From: Sphingobacterium phlebotomi
GTDB taxonomy: Bacteria > Bacteroidota > Bacteroidia > Sphingobacteriales > Sphingobacteriaceae
Direction: 5' to 3'
Assembly (NCBI RefSeq): GCF_008180195.1
Contig: NZ_VTAV01000001.1
Coordinates: forward strand, 558,001 to 622,000
Length of the DNA stretch: 64,000 bases
Shown here: positions 19,210-28,679 of the stretch, piece by piece
Layout: each line of letters starts with the position of its first letter
How positions within the stretch are numbered: position 1 is the stretch's first letter
Notes under the pieces: model-generated
Told to the model about the DNA's origin: nothing
The model's database searches: none
Seen by the model: only the letters and a program-made list of their open reading frames with translations
Position numbers and translations under genes: made by a program

Positions 19210-22200
19210 TTCACTTCAACTAATTCATTTATCTTGGCGTAATAAAGATACCCTTTCACGTTTGTATATCCGAGATTACGCAATGCTTTTTTGTAACTAT
19301 CAACCTGCCACTGATGGTCGGCGTAGTCGCCTTTTGTAAATTTGAAGTCGAGCACTATAGTTTCTTCATCATTGGTAAAAACCTTATCCGGCCGGATGGT
19401 TTCCCCATTTTCTAGAATGATGCTCGCCTCGTTCCAGACTTTGTAATTGCCGGTTAGCCATTGATGGATATCGGGGTGATGCCATATCTCTCGGATCTCT
19501 TGTAAAATAAAAGGGCGATCTTCTGTAGTAAGAATACCGTTTTCGATATAATCATCGACCAGTTTGTCTATCTCCTGTTCTTGGGTAATCTCCGACATGA
19601 TTTCGTGTGCAAGAATGCCATATTGGGCAGCTTTTTCCAACATCAAAATGTTGTTAATGCTTCGTTTGTTGGATTTGTCGAAGGCGTTTTGCAATTCGGA
19701 TGAAATGGGATAAGACGACAAGCTAATATGGCGGTGTAGAATTTTTGTGTCGACTGCTGTTGGTTCTTCTTGTTTTTGTTTTGAAGATTCGAAAATAGGG
19801 TAATCGGCTAGCAGACGGTTTTCGTGAAACGGAAATGGTGAATTTTTGTCAGATAAAGCCTGATAGAGCAAGTCGCTGATGTATTCATTTTTGATGTCGA
19901 GCCCAAGTATTTCACCTGTTTTCTTATCTATATTTTCCTTGAATGAGGGAGCCGACACATACAGATGCTGCACGGCTCTGGTGGTAGCGACATAAAATGT
20001 GTTCAGTGCATCCATATAATTGAATAACATTTCTTCAAAATATTGCTTGTAGAAAATAGACTTCCCAATAGTGCTACTGTATTTTATAGGTATTTTACCT
20101 AAGGTTTGAAAAGGCGAGTCTGTCGTGTCAATCCAAAAATCGCCATTGGTCATACCGTCTAAATCCCAAGAGCAAAAAGGAAGCATAACAACGTCATATG
20201 CAAGTCCTTTTGATTTATGTATCGTAGTCACTTCGACGGCATCGACTTTTCCGTTTGCCGGTAAAGCAACGTTGCAACCGTCTTCTTCCCAGTATTGTAG
20301 AAATTGAGTAATACCGCGTTCACCAGTGGCGGAGAAATTGGAGACCATGTCCTTGAATGCCAATATATAAGGGATGTGGATGTTATGTGTTTCATGGAGC
20401 CCATATATTTCGATCAACTGTTCAACAAGGTGTATAAGCGGTGATTGCTGTAATTTCGGCCATTGCACTGGTAACTCGGCAGGCAGAATAGCGTTGATAT
20501 CGTGGAGATTATTGTCTTTGAACCGCAACCAATAGTCGGTATCGAAGGTTTGCTGCCTACTTATCATCTGATAAAGATAAGCCATTTTTGCCCGGTGGAT
20601 GACATGTTTATCTGTTGTATACACCAATGCTTTAAGCGTTTCAATGAGCAATAGGATAGCATCATTGGCAGACAAATATAAGGCATCGCCAGAGATGACA
20701 TCGAAGGTTAGCCCACTACTGTTTTTGTAAAGCATCAGTGTTTCAATAACTTGACGTGCTTGGGCATTGCTTCTGACCAGTATACCGATTTGCTTAGGCT
20801 TGTATCGACCCGTGGAAATCCAGGAATGGATTTTATCGCAGAGGAGTTCTAAAGCATCCTCCATAACCTGGTTTCGCCGATAGCGTCCGTCCTGCACAGA
20901 TAGATATTGGATTTCTATCGAACCAATTTTGTTGGGATCATTTTGCCGATGAAGTGGAATCTGCTGTGTACTATTTTGATAAGCTTTAACCAACATGCCA
21001 GCGTTTCCAGAAGCCGTCCACCAATGTTGCCCTTCCTCATCCAGGCTCGCTATCACTTTCTCGTTGAGGACTTCCTGTAGTTTTTCGGGAATAGTACCAA
21101 ATAGGTAATTGTTTAATTCAATGATATTTGGATAGCTTCGGAAATTAGTTTCTAAAGAACCATTCGCTATAAAATCGGGTCGTTGCTGGTCAGACAAATG
21201 AAAAACCTGTGCTATTTGATCCTCTACCTGTTGCAGCAGGATTCGCCAATCACCATTACGCCAACGGTAGATACTCTGTTTTACGTCGCCGACGATGAGG
21301 TGTTCGTTGACTTTTCGTTTGGCGTTTCCAAGAGCATTGATTAATAGCGGGCTATAATTTTTCCATTGAATGCGCGAAGTATCTTGAAATTCATCAAACA
21401 GGAAATAGTTGTACCGGTTGCCAATTTTTTCCCAGATGAAGGTTGGGTCATTATGTTCATCTAAACCCAACCTATTCAACAATATCTGTGCATCCGAAAT
21501 AAGCTGTGCGCCGTTTTCCTTTCGCCATTGGCTCAGCAAATCGCTCATTTCCTTCAACAACCGGAGATAATACAGATTGTTGTGTACGGCTTGGTAGCCG
21601 ATATAAGTCGGAAAAAGACGATAAAGTTCTGCAAATTGCTGAAGAAGAGGTTGCAATGCCTGTTTGATATCGTAACGTACGCTTTTATCAGTAGCGGTAT
21701 AGGCATCTTCATCGTCTAGCAAGATTAGAAAACGATCAAAGGTCTTTTGTAGGTCAGTCGCTGATTCCTTATGAATTTTGTCGCTAACTTTGCTGGCAGC
21801 GATCAGCTTATTACGGGATTTCCCTTTGAGTTCATCGGCTGTGACACCCAATGAGCGAAAAGTTGTAGTAAACGTTTGGATGGTCTGTGCCAAGGTATCG
21901 AGGAAAAATGTTGTTTTCTCCTGAACGTCCTTATTCAACAGGGTAAATATAGCATCGGTATTGGCTGCCGCCAAATAAGCATTGAATTCTTGAAAATTCT
22001 CAGTGAAAATTAAGCCAGCAAGACTGAGGAGCTGCTGCCGATAGTTCCAGTTTTCGTTATTGGCTATTTTCTGTTCAGCATATTCGATAATCCACTCCAG
22101 CAAATCCGGACGTTCGTCCAATAACTGGTTAAGCATAACGGATAAATCCTGTTTTACTTTCGCCGTATTCATTTCTATTTTATAAGCTGCATCGAGATTG

Positions 22201-22589
22201 AGCTCATAAGTGAAACTACGGATTACCTTTTGCGAAAAGCCGTCGATGGTACTAACGGTGAAACGACTGTAATCATGTAAGATTTTGCGGTATACACGAT
22301 GTGCTTTTTGTTGCAATTGCGAATCATCCCATTCTGGAAATCGTTCAAGCAAAAGGTGTCCGAAATCGACTATTTTTTGACTTGTATCAGCTGTCGCTAA
22401 CCCTTGCAGAACGGTGAGTATCCGTTCCTTCATTTCTGCTGTGGCTTTGTTGGTAAATGTCACTGCAAGAATCTCCCGGTAGCTATTTTCATTGGATAGC
22501 AATAACGTAAGATAATGCAGGGTTAGGCTAAAGGTCTTCCCAGATCCGGCGGAAGCTTTCAATATTTTTAAAGGGGCGACAGGGTTCAT
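19206..22589 (-). CDS. addA: AddA-like UvrD/Rep helicase with C-terminal PD-(D/E)XK nuclease
   Basis: 1127 residues from the ATG at 22589 (MNPVAPLKIL). The frame runs 53 codons further upstream, but that stretch is low-complexity and puts the Walker A too far inside. SF1 motifs are complete: ASAGSGKT (12–19), TFTNKATAEM, FDEFQDTSRIQW, VGDVKQSIYRWRNGD, TTIHKSKGLAYDVVMLPF and VATTRAVQHLYV. The C-terminus has a nuclease site (RPDKVF … TIVLDFKFTKGD … HQWQVDSYKKAL). With addB it resects double-strand breaks for RecA. Divergently transcribed from the lipoprotein gene at 22768. Confidence 0.92.
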   Translation of the reverse strand: MNPVAPLKILKASAGSGKTFSLTLHYLTLLLSNENSYREILAVTFTNKATAEMKERILTVLQGLATADTSQKIVDFGHLLLERFPEWDDSQLQQKAHRVYRKILHDYSRFTVSTIDGFSQKVIRSFTYELNLDAAYKIEMNTAKVKQDLSVMLNQLLDERPDLLEWIIEYAEQKIANNENWNYRQQLLSLAGLIFTENFQEFNAYLAAANTDAIFTLLNKDVQEKTTFFLDTLAQTIQTFTTTFRSLGVTADELKGKSRNKLIAASKVSDKIHKESATDLQKTFDRFLILLDDEDAYTATDKSVRYDIKQALQPLLQQFAELYRLFPTYIGYQAVHNNLYYLRLLKEMSDLLSQWRKENGAQLISDAQILLNRLGLDEHNDPTFIWEKIGNRYNYFLFDEFQDTSRIQWKNYSPLLINALGNAKRKVNEHLIVGDVKQSIYRWRNGDWRILLQQVEDQIAQVFHLSDQQRPDFIANGSLETNFRSYPNIIELNNYLFGTIPEKLQEVLNEKVIASLDEEGQHWWTASGNAGMLVKAYQNSTQQIPLHRQNDPNKIGSIEIQYLSVQDGRYRRNQVMEDALELLCDKIHSWISTGRYKPKQIGILVRSNAQARQVIETLMLYKNSSGLTFDVISGDALYLSANDAILLLIETLKALVYTTDKHVIHRAKMAYLYQMISRQQTFDTDYWLRFKDNNLHDINAILPAELPVQWPKLQQSPLIHLVEQLIEIYGLHETHNIHIPYILAFKDMVSNFSATGERGITQFLQYWEEDGCNVALPANGKVDAVEVTTIHKSKGLAYDVVMLPFCSWDLDGMTNGDFWIDTTDSPFQTLGKIPIKYSSTIGKSIFYKQYFEEMLFNYMDALNTFYVATTRAVQHLYVSAPSFKENIDKKTGEILGLDIKNEYISDLLYQALSDKNSPFPFHENRLLADYPIFESSKQKQEEPTAVDTKILHRHISLSSYPISSELQNAFDKSNKRSINNILMLEKAAQYGILAHEIMSEITQEQEIDKLVDDYIENGILTTEDRPFILQEIREIWHHPDIHQWLTGNYKVWNEASIILENGETIRPDKVFTNDEETIVLDFKFTKGDYADHQWQVDSYKKALRNLGYTNVKGYLYYAKINELVEVK

Positions 22590-22730
22590 GTTACAAAGTA
22601 AGGAGTAAAAATGAAAAAGGCAAATGAATTTATATCGGATCTGGAAGCAATTATTAAGAGAGAAGCGTCTATGGAAATTTTTTATGTAAGAATAAAATGA
22701 AGATTTATAACTATTTATAAGTTCGTTTCT

Positions 22731-22738
22731 TATATTTG
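22731..22738 (+). promoter_or_regulatory. Bacteroidota −7 promoter element for the 22768 lipoprotein gene
   Basis: TATATTTG matches TAnnTTTG exactly and lies 29 bp before the GTG start, which supports that start. No convincing −33 box was found. Confidence 0.45.
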
Positions 22739-22767
22739 TGAGTATCAACTACTAGTTAATTGAAATT

Positions 22768-23775
22768 GTGAAAAAAATATGCTACATATTGTTGGTCTGC
22801 GGATTATTTGCATCCTGCAAATCGGATGAGCTAGAACAACTTTTGTTTGATAGGGTTTCGAGTATCCAGGTAGCTATACAGCGGGGAAGTATGGGGTCTT
22901 TGGCGCCCGGTTTGCCAGCTGAAGTGGCAATCGGAACCTATCCATTTGAATACGATGCATTGGGTCGTGTAGTAAAGGTAGGTTACAAAACTTTTTATTA
23001 CGGTCCGGATGGCAAAGTAGCTTATTCCAAAGAGGGAGAGATAAATCCGAACGACAATTATTATTTTGAACGATTGAGTTATCATTGGGATGGACAGGGT
23101 AGATTGAAAGAGGTGTATGTAGATAGTTTGTTCCAGAGATACCTGAACTATGACCATCAACCCATTTCTGACGAACTTGCTTATCAAGAAAGTGATTTAG
23201 AGGGTGTCTTGTTGGCGACGTTTAGTTATGAGGGGGATAATCGTAGACCATCCACCATTAAATATCGTAAAATGAATCGAACGCTGCCGTCCCTAACTGT
23301 TGCGTTGGGAGAAGAAGAGGAAGTCAGCTATATATATGAGGGCGAAAATGTTGTGTCCGTTCAGCTTGACGGATATTTGAAACAGAATCGGATCGGATTA
23401 GATGTTCCCGTAGGTCTACTTCCTTACAAAATGGAAGCAGTTTATACCTATTTAAGTAATCCACACCATTTATCGAAAATATATACACAATTGGGTTTTC
23501 ATCCCTATAATCTGACCGAAGTAGTAAGCGCCAATTGTATTGCCAGAAGTCAGGTAAATATTGAAATAGAGGGAGGAGAAGATATAGAAGATAGATGGAC
23601 GCCACCGAAAGGAGGGGATATCCATTGGACGGATTTAGATACTGACTGGGAAGCACCTTTGTTTTCTTTCGGAAAAACGAATTATAGTTACCGCTTCAAT
23701 GTATTAGATCTGCCTACAGAAATTGTTGAGGAAGGTGACGGCACGATGCAACGCACGGTAATTACCTACGAATAA
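22768..23775 (+). CDS. Hypothetical lipoprotein with YD/RHS-like segments
   Basis: 335 residues starting at a GTG codon; the following residues form a good lipoprotein signal (KKICYILLVCGLFASC, Cys17). No in-frame ATG would preserve the signal. The first half contains tyrosine-rich, YD-repeat-like stretches (FEYDALGRVVKV, YYGPDGKVAYS, YHWDGQGRLKEVY), as in short Bacteroidota relatives of RHS proteins. There is no long repeat array or toxin domain. Likely an envelope lipoprotein; function unknown. Confidence 0.7.
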   Translation: MKKICYILLVCGLFASCKSDELEQLLFDRVSSIQVAIQRGSMGSLAPGLPAEVAIGTYPFEYDALGRVVKVGYKTFYYGPDGKVAYSKEGEINPNDNYYFERLSYHWDGQGRLKEVYVDSLFQRYLNYDHQPISDELAYQESDLEGVLLATFSYEGDNRRPSTIKYRKMNRTLPSLTVALGEEEEVSYIYEGENVVSVQLDGYLKQNRIGLDVPVGLLPYKMEAVYTYLSNPHHLSKIYTQLGFHPYNLTEVVSANCIARSQVNIEIEGGEDIEDRWTPPKGGDIHWTDLDTDWEAPLFSFGKTNYSYRFNVLDLPTEIVEEGDGTMQRTVITYE

Positions 23776-23826
23776 TCTTTAAGAAGCTGATCTTTAGATA
23801 AATTTTAATTTCTCCTTTTTAGTTTT

Positions 23827-23834
23827 TATCTTTG
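23827..23834 (+). promoter_or_regulatory. −7 promoter element for rpsP
   Basis: TATCTTTG fits TAnnTTTG and is followed by GCG, which would put the transcript start near 23840 and give a leader of about 50 nt. No clear −33 box. Confidence 0.5.
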
Positions 23835-23837
23835 CGT

Positions 23838-23860
23838 CCCCTCTTGCGCGAAGCACGGGG
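23838..23860 (+). promoter_or_regulatory. GC-rich hairpin in the rpsP leader
   Basis: CCCC (23838–23841) pairs with GGGG (23857–23860) around an inner CTT/AAG stem with loop GCGCG. It sits at the predicted 5' end of the rpsP mRNA; a role in stability or S16 autoregulation is only a guess. Confidence 0.3.
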
Positions 23861-23892
23861 GATATGTTGAATACATAAACAATTAAAAGAGA

Positions 23893-24465
23893 ATGGCAAC
23901 TAAAATCAGATTGCAAAGACACGGTAAAAAAGGAAAGCCTTTTTACCACGTAGTAGTAGCAGATTCACGTGCTCCACGTGATGGTAAATTCATTGAGCGT
24001 TTAGGTTCTTACAACCCGAACACAAACCCGGCATCTATCGTTTTGGATTTCGACAGAGCATTGTACTGGATGAACGTGGGTGCACAACCTACAGACACAG
24101 CTCGTGCTATCCTTTCTTACAAAGGTGTTCTTTACAAAAAACACTTAGAAGGTGGTGTGAAAAAAGGTGCTTTTGATGAAGCCCAGTTAGAGGAGAAGTT
24201 CGCTAAGTGGTTAGAAGAAAAAGACGCGAAAATTGAAGGTAAGAAAACAGGTTTAGTTCAATCGAAAGAAGATGCTAAAAAGGCTGCTCTTGCTGCTGAA
24301 GCAAAGAAAAATGCAGAAAAAGCTGCCGCTCTTGCTGCGAAAAATGCACCAGTTGCAGAAGAAACTGAAGCTGTAGAAGGCGAAGAAGCAGAGGCAGAGG
24401 CACCTGCTGAGACTCCAGAAGCTACAGCGGAAGATGCTGCAAAAACAGAAGAAACTGAAGGATAG
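23893..24465 (+). CDS. rpsP: 30S ribosomal protein S16 with long Ala/Glu-rich C-terminal extension
   Basis: 190 residues. The first ~85 are a canonical S16 ([21 protein letters not shown], then [20 protein letters not shown]). S16 is a primary binding protein needed for 30S assembly. The remaining ~100 residues continue into a lysine/alanine segment and then a strongly acidic Ala/Glu tail (about 150–190) with no counterpart in the ~85-residue enterobacterial protein. Long tails are common in Bacteroidota S16. rimM follows, as in many bacteria, but a 419-bp gap holding a repeat separates them. Confidence 0.97.
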   Translation: MATKIRLQRHGKKGKPFYHVVVADSRAPRDGKFIERLGSYNPNTNPASIVLDFDRALYWMNVGAQPTDTARAILSYKGVLYKKHLEGGVKKGAFDEAQLEEKFAKWLEEKDAKIEGKKTGLVQSKEDAKKAALAAEAKKNAEKAAALAAKNAPVAEETEAVEGEEAEAEAPAETPEATAEDAAKTEETEG

Positions 24466-24488
24466 ATCTTATTCATACAGATTCAAGA

Positions 24489-24518
24489 AAGCCGAGTTTA
24501 TAAAAATTCGGCTTTTCT
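24489..24518 (+). terminator. Rho-independent terminator after rpsP
   Basis: AAGCCGAGTTT (24489–24499) pairs with AAATTCGGCTT (24504–24514), 11 bp with one G·U, 4-nt loop, then a T-rich tail. It suggests rpsP is mostly transcribed alone. Confidence 0.8.
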
Positions 24519-24521
24519 TAT

Positions 24522-24872
24522 GTTCTTTTTTATCTTAAAAAAGAACCAAAAAAGTCGTCGCTTCGGATGTTTGAGAGGGATGGATAGTACTAAGGGTGAA
24601 TTTGTACATACCTTAAACATCCGGATGCGACATTGGTGGTTAAGGGGGGAAGGTGCATTGCGTAAATGAATACCATCATTGACTGATTTTGGTTGCGCGG
24701 GCTAAGACGGCCTTATATTGTTTTGCAGCCATTTTTGTGAAGGCTATTCCGTTAAAAACAGAATGCTGTCTGAGCGAAGCGAGTTCCATTCTGTTTAGGA
24801 ATAGATAAGGAAAAATAGCAAAACCATATTCAGCCTTGATTTTTTGTTTCTTTTTCATCAAGGAAAAAGAAA
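24522..24872 (+). repeat. Structured intergenic repeat, copy 1 (between rpsP and rimM)
   Basis: This fills most of the rpsP–rimM gap. The left border is an inverted repeat GTTCTTTTTT/AAAAAAGAAC (24522–24546), the right border TTTCTTTTTC/GAAAAAGAAA (24847–24872) nested with CCTTGAT/ATCAAGG. Inside are a left hairpin (GTCGC…GGATGTTT at 24557–24572 with AAACATCC…GCGAC at 24615–24631, enclosing the conserved AGTACTAAGG) and a right compound hairpin (outer GTTTTGC 24720–24726 with GCAAAAC 24818–24824; inner AACAGAATG/CATTCTGTT). Length 351 bp. Copies 2 and 3 keep the structure with different stem bases. No open reading frame is conserved between copies. Confidence 0.88.
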
Positions 24873-24884
24873 AAGATTAATATT

Positions 24885-25412
24885 ATGAACATCGACGAGA
24901 CATTTTATATCGGTTATATTACTAAAACCCGCGGATTAAAGGGGGAAATGCAATTGTTTTTTGAATTTGAAGATTATATTGAACTGGATTTCGATGTACT
25001 CTTCTTGGAGATAGACAAAAAACTGGTGCCTTATTTTATAGATAGTATGAAGTTGCAGAAGAATAGTACCGCATACCTAAACCTGGAAGATATTGACCAT
25101 GTAGATAAAGCACAGGTGCTTTTAAAAAAGAAAGTTTACCTTCCCAAAGATAAAATGCCCGAAAGAGATCCGGACGATTTTCGCTATACAGATCTAGTGG
25201 GTTTTCTTGTTGTTGATGAACTTGAAGGCGAAATTGGTGAGATAATCGATGTGCAGGAATTTCCACAACAATTTATTGCTACCGTTGATTTTGCAGGGAA
25301 GGAATTGATGTTCCCTTTGAGTGAAGACCTTATTTTGGGAATTGATGAGGAAGAACAGGTGATAGAAGTGGAATTACCCGAAGGCTTAATTGATGTATAT
25401 CGGGAGTCGTAA
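24885..25412 (+). CDS. rimM: Ribosome maturation factor RimM
   Basis: 175 residues. The N-terminus FYIGYITKTRGLKGEMQLFF is the RimM signature, followed by a PRC-barrel domain (DLVGFLVVDELEGEIGEIIDV region). RimM binds S19 and assists late 30S assembly, with 16S helices 31 and 33b. Next to rpsP as usual, but trmD and rplS do not follow; metF does. Confidence 0.96.
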   Translation: MNIDETFYIGYITKTRGLKGEMQLFFEFEDYIELDFDVLFLEIDKKLVPYFIDSMKLQKNSTAYLNLEDIDHVDKAQVLLKKKVYLPKDKMPERDPDDFRYTDLVGFLVVDELEGEIGEIIDVQEFPQQFIATVDFAGKELMFPLSEDLILGIDEEEQVIEVELPEGLIDVYRES

Positions 25413-25481
25413 ATCTCGATTTAAAAAAGGACTTTCATAACTCCTATAACTTCCATATCTTTCGTAACTTTTAGATAAAAA

Positions 25482-26438
25482 ATGAAGATTGTAGACCATA
25501 TAAAAAACGCGAACGGAAAAACGTTGTTTTCATTCGAGCTATTACCTCCCGCAAAAGGACAGGGTATCCAGAGTATTTTTAAGACCATGGATGAACTGAT
25601 GGAATTTAAACCACCATTTATTGACGTGACTTATCACCGGGAAGATTATTTGTATAAACAACACGTTAGCGGGTTGTTGGAGCGTGTAGCGTATCGAAAA
25701 AGACCGGGTACCGTCGCTATCTGTGCGGCTATTATGAACAAATATAAAGTGGATGCCGTCCCTCATTTGATTTGTGGTGGATTTACTAAAGAAGAGACGG
25801 AAAATGCACTTATCGATTTAAATTTTCTGGGTATTGATAATGTGCTCGTGCTTCGCGGTGACGCGAGAAAAGGTGACCCTGATTTTGTCCCTACACCCGG
25901 CGGACATGCTTATGCAACGGACTTGCTACAGCAAGTTGTTGATATGAACAAGGGGAAATATTTGCATGAAGATATCGAAAGTTCTGCAAAAACCGATTTC
26001 TGTATAGGTGTAGCGGGTTATCCGGAGAAGCATTTTGAGTCTCCTAATTTCAATACGGACTTCAAGTGGTTAAAGAAGAAAGTGGAAATGGGAGCGGAGT
26101 TTATTGTGACGCAAATGTTTTTCAATGTTGAGAAGTATAAGGAATTTGTCACGAAATGTAGAGACAACGGGATTCATGTACCTATTATTCCGGGACTCAA
26201 GCCGTTGACTACCAAAAGGCAATTGATTACATTGCCTAAGATTTTCCATTTGGATATTCCGGAGGAACTAAGCGATGCAGTAGAAGATTGTAAGACAAAT
26301 GCGGATGTACGTCAAGTAGGAGAGGAATGGCTCGTGGAGCAATGTAAAGAACTGATCAAATTTGGTGCTCCTGTCTTGCATTTCTACACCATGAGTAACC
26401 CAGGACCGACCAAGAAAATTGTGGAGCGGTTGGTGTAG
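25482..26438 (+). CDS. metF: Methylenetetrahydrofolate reductase
   Basis: 318 residues, a complete FAD-dependent MetF TIM barrel. FSFELLPPAKG near the start carries the catalytic Glu; VLRGDARKGDPDF and FIVTQMFFNVEKY are family segments. It reduces 5,10-methylene-THF to 5-methyl-THF for methionine synthesis. It lies 69 bp after rimM; a strong bidirectional terminator follows. Confidence 0.96.
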   Translation: MKIVDHIKNANGKTLFSFELLPPAKGQGIQSIFKTMDELMEFKPPFIDVTYHREDYLYKQHVSGLLERVAYRKRPGTVAICAAIMNKYKVDAVPHLICGGFTKEETENALIDLNFLGIDNVLVLRGDARKGDPDFVPTPGGHAYATDLLQQVVDMNKGKYLHEDIESSAKTDFCIGVAGYPEKHFESPNFNTDFKWLKKKVEMGAEFIVTQMFFNVEKYKEFVTKCRDNGIHVPIIPGLKPLTTKRQLITLPKIFHLDIPEELSDAVEDCKTNADVRQVGEEWLVEQCKELIKFGAPVLHFYTMSNPGPTKKIVERLV

Positions 26439-26580
26439 TAACAGGCCTTTGGTTTGTTAAAATTGTTAATATACACGTCTTGACAGCCTTTATACGTAGT
26501 TTTAATAGACTAACAAAGTGTGTTTATGAAAAGCTACGATAAAATAAACAATCTATCTGGATAGATATATAAAGTAAAAA

Positions 26581-26620
26581 AAGGATAAAAAAAGAGGCAT
26601 TTGCCTCTTTTTTTATCCTT
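26581..26620. terminator. Bidirectional terminator between metF and glnS
   Basis: A perfect 19-bp inverted repeat (26581–26599 with 26602–26620, 2-nt spacer), with core AGAGGCA/TGCCTCT and A/T-rich flanks that supply a U run in either direction. The TAA stop of glnS (26613–26615) lies inside the right arm. Confidence 0.9.
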
Positions 26621-28283
26621 TTTTTACTTCTTTAGCCCAGCTATCCTTTAAAGTAACTGTGCGGTTAAACACCAGACGTTCTTCGGTAGACTTCGTATCC
26701 AGCGTGAAATAACCCAGTCTGATAAACTGATAGCCTTTGCCAGCTTCCACTGTTGCTAAATCGGGTTCGATATAGGTTTTGTTGATAATTTGTAAGCTAT
26801 CTGGGTTAATAGATGCTTTGAAATCTTCTGCAGCGGCAGGATTCTCCTCATTAAATAAACGGTCGTAAAGCCGAACTTCTGCCTCTTTGGCATGCGCCAC
26901 CGATACCCAATGAATCGTTCCCTTTACCTTTAAGCCTGATGTGTCTTCACCCGATTTTGAATTGGGGACATACGTACAGTGTACTTCTGTTACATGACCA
27001 TTCTCATCTTTAACAAAATCATGGCATTGCACGATGTAGGCATGTTTTAAGCGTACAGAAAGACCGGGGCCTAATCGGAAAAACTTCTTCGGTGGTTCTT
27101 CCATAAAGTCATCTCTTTCAATCCAAAGCTCTTTGGAAAATGGGATGATACGGGAACCTTCTCCCCCCTCTACTTCCGGATTGTTTTCTCCAATTAATTC
27201 CTCTGTTTGTCCATCTGGGTAATTGGTGATAACAAGCTTGATTGGATTCAGTACCGCCATTCGTCGCCAAGCGGAAGCATTAAGATCTTCCCGGATACAG
27301 AACTCCAATAAACCAACGTCAATCATATTTTCCCGCTTTTGCACACCGATTCGCTCGCAGAAATTACGGATAGATGCGGATGTATAACCACGACGTCTTA
27401 AACCTGAAATAGTTGGCATACGAGGATCGTCCCAGCTTTCTACAAATTTCTCGTTTACCAATTGCAATAATTTACGTTTGCTCATCACCGTATAGGTCAT
27501 ATTCAAACGCGCAAATTCGTATTGTTTGGATGGGAATATCTCCAGTTTCTCAATAAGCCAATCATACAACGGGCGATGTGGAATAAACTCTAACGTACAA
27601 ATAGAATGTGTGATTTTTTCAATAGAATCTGATTGACCGTGTGCAAAATCATACATCGGGTAAATACACCATTTGTCACCCGTGCGGTGATGATGAGCAT
27701 GTTTTATGCGATATAATAAGGGGTCACGTAGGTGCATGTTTGGACTTGCCAAATCGATCTTTGCACGGAGCACCTTTTCACCGTCTTTATATTTACCCTC
27801 TCGCATTTCTTGAAAAAGCTTTAGATTCTCCTCGATACTACGATCGCGATAAGGTGTAGGCACACCGGGTTCCGTAGGCGTACCTTTCGAAGCGGCAATT
27901 TGCTCGGAAGTACTGTCGTCTACGTAAGCTAGTCCTTTCTTTATTAAATCAACGGCGTATGTATACAAGGTCTCAAAATAGTCGGAAGTATATAATTCTT
28001 CCGCCCATTGAAAACCTAGCCACTGGATATCCTTTTTGATGCTGTCCACATACTCCGTATCTTCGGTCACGGGGTTGGTGTCATCAAAACGTAGGTTGGT
28101 TTTTCCATTGTACTTTTCTGCAAGAGCAAAATTGAGGCAAATGGATTTTGCATGACCGATATGGAGATAACCATTTGGTTCTGGCGGAAAACGTGTCAAA
28201 ATACGCCCGTCATGTGTGCCTTTGCGGAGATTCTCTTCGATAATTTCCTCAATGAAATTCAGTGGTTTTTCTTCGTTTAACAT
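26613..28283 (-). CDS. glnS: Glutaminyl-tRNA synthetase
   Basis: 556 residues from the ATG at 28283 ([10 protein letters not shown]). The frame extends 82 codons upstream, but those codons run back through the neighbouring intergenic repeat and are not protein-like. Class I motifs: [15 protein letters not shown] (HIGH) and VMSKRKL (KMSKS equivalent). It charges tRNA-Gln directly. A −7 element lies 5 nt before the ATG. The stop codon is inside the bidirectional terminator. Confidence 0.97.
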   Translation of the reverse strand: MLNEEKPLNFIEEIIEENLRKGTHDGRILTRFPPEPNGYLHIGHAKSICLNFALAEKYNGKTNLRFDDTNPVTEDTEYVDSIKKDIQWLGFQWAEELYTSDYFETLYTYAVDLIKKGLAYVDDSTSEQIAASKGTPTEPGVPTPYRDRSIEENLKLFQEMREGKYKDGEKVLRAKIDLASPNMHLRDPLLYRIKHAHHHRTGDKWCIYPMYDFAHGQSDSIEKITHSICTLEFIPHRPLYDWLIEKLEIFPSKQYEFARLNMTYTVMSKRKLLQLVNEKFVESWDDPRMPTISGLRRRGYTSASIRNFCERIGVQKRENMIDVGLLEFCIREDLNASAWRRMAVLNPIKLVITNYPDGQTEELIGENNPEVEGGEGSRIIPFSKELWIERDDFMEEPPKKFFRLGPGLSVRLKHAYIVQCHDFVKDENGHVTEVHCTYVPNSKSGEDTSGLKVKGTIHWVSVAHAKEAEVRLYDRLFNEENPAAAEDFKASINPDSLQIINKTYIEPDLATVEAGKGYQFIRLGYFTLDTKSTEERLVFNRTVTLKDSWAKEVKKG

Positions 28284-28288
28284 AACTA

Positions 28289-28296
28289 CAAAGTTA
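28289..28296 (-). promoter_or_regulatory. −7 promoter element for glnS
   Basis: On the minus strand TAACTTTG lies 5 nt before the glnS ATG, which would make the transcript nearly leaderless if it is the active promoter. Confidence 0.45.
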
Positions 28297-28307
28297 CTTT
28301 TTTTTGT

Positions 28308-28656
28308 CTTCTTTTTCCCGTAAAAAGAAGCAAAACCTCGTCGCTTCGAATGTTTTATATTAAGGGTAGTACTAAGGATGAGTTTGTACAGTTGTAAAAC
28401 ATCCGGATGCGACATTAGAAGGCTAAGGAGAGGGTGGTGCAATGCGTAAATAAAAGCGGTCAATAATAAACAGCGGTTACGTGGACTAAGTCGGCCTCGC
28501 ATTGTTCCGCGGCCAGCTTTGCGCAGCATATTCCGTTAAAAACAGAATGCTGTTTGACCGAAGGGAGTTCCATTCTGTTTAGGAATAGACAAGTAAAGAT
28601 AGCGGAACCTTGCAAGCCTAGATCTTTTGCTTCTTTTCCATCAATGGGAAAAGAAG
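28308..28656 (+). repeat. Structured intergenic repeat, copy 2 (between glnS and the FAD-protein gene)
   Basis: 349 bp, same orientation as copy 1. Borders are CTTCTTTTT/AAAAAGAAG (28308–28330) and CTTCTTTTCC/GGAAAAGAAG (28630–28656). Left hairpin: ATGTTTTA (28350–28357) with TAAAACAT (28395–28402), again enclosing AGTACTAAGG. Right hairpin: outer GTTCCGC (28504–28510) with GCGGAAC (28602–28608), middle ATTCC/GGAAT, inner AAACAGAATG/CATTCTGTTT (28540–28549, 28571–28580). It occupies nearly all of the divergent intergenic space. Confidence 0.88.
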
Positions 28657-28679
28657 AAGAAAATTCTGTATTTTCGAAT

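Noticed and set aside
22590..22748. N-terminal extension of addA
   Set aside because: It would put 53 unconserved residues ahead of the Walker A motif; the ATG at 22589 fits the family start.
22768..23775. RHS/polymorphic toxin protein
   Set aside because: Only a few YD-like stretches, no long repeat array, no hyperconserved core or variable toxin tail.
28284..28529. N-terminal extension of glnS through the repeat
   Set aside because: The extra 82 codons translate repeat sequence and basic low-complexity residues; conserved GlnRS sequence begins just after the ATG at 28283, and a −7 box lies just before it.
28554..28679. Upstream start for the FAD-protein gene
   Set aside because: These codons belong to repeat copy 2, and the ATG at 28680 gives a proper signal peptide.
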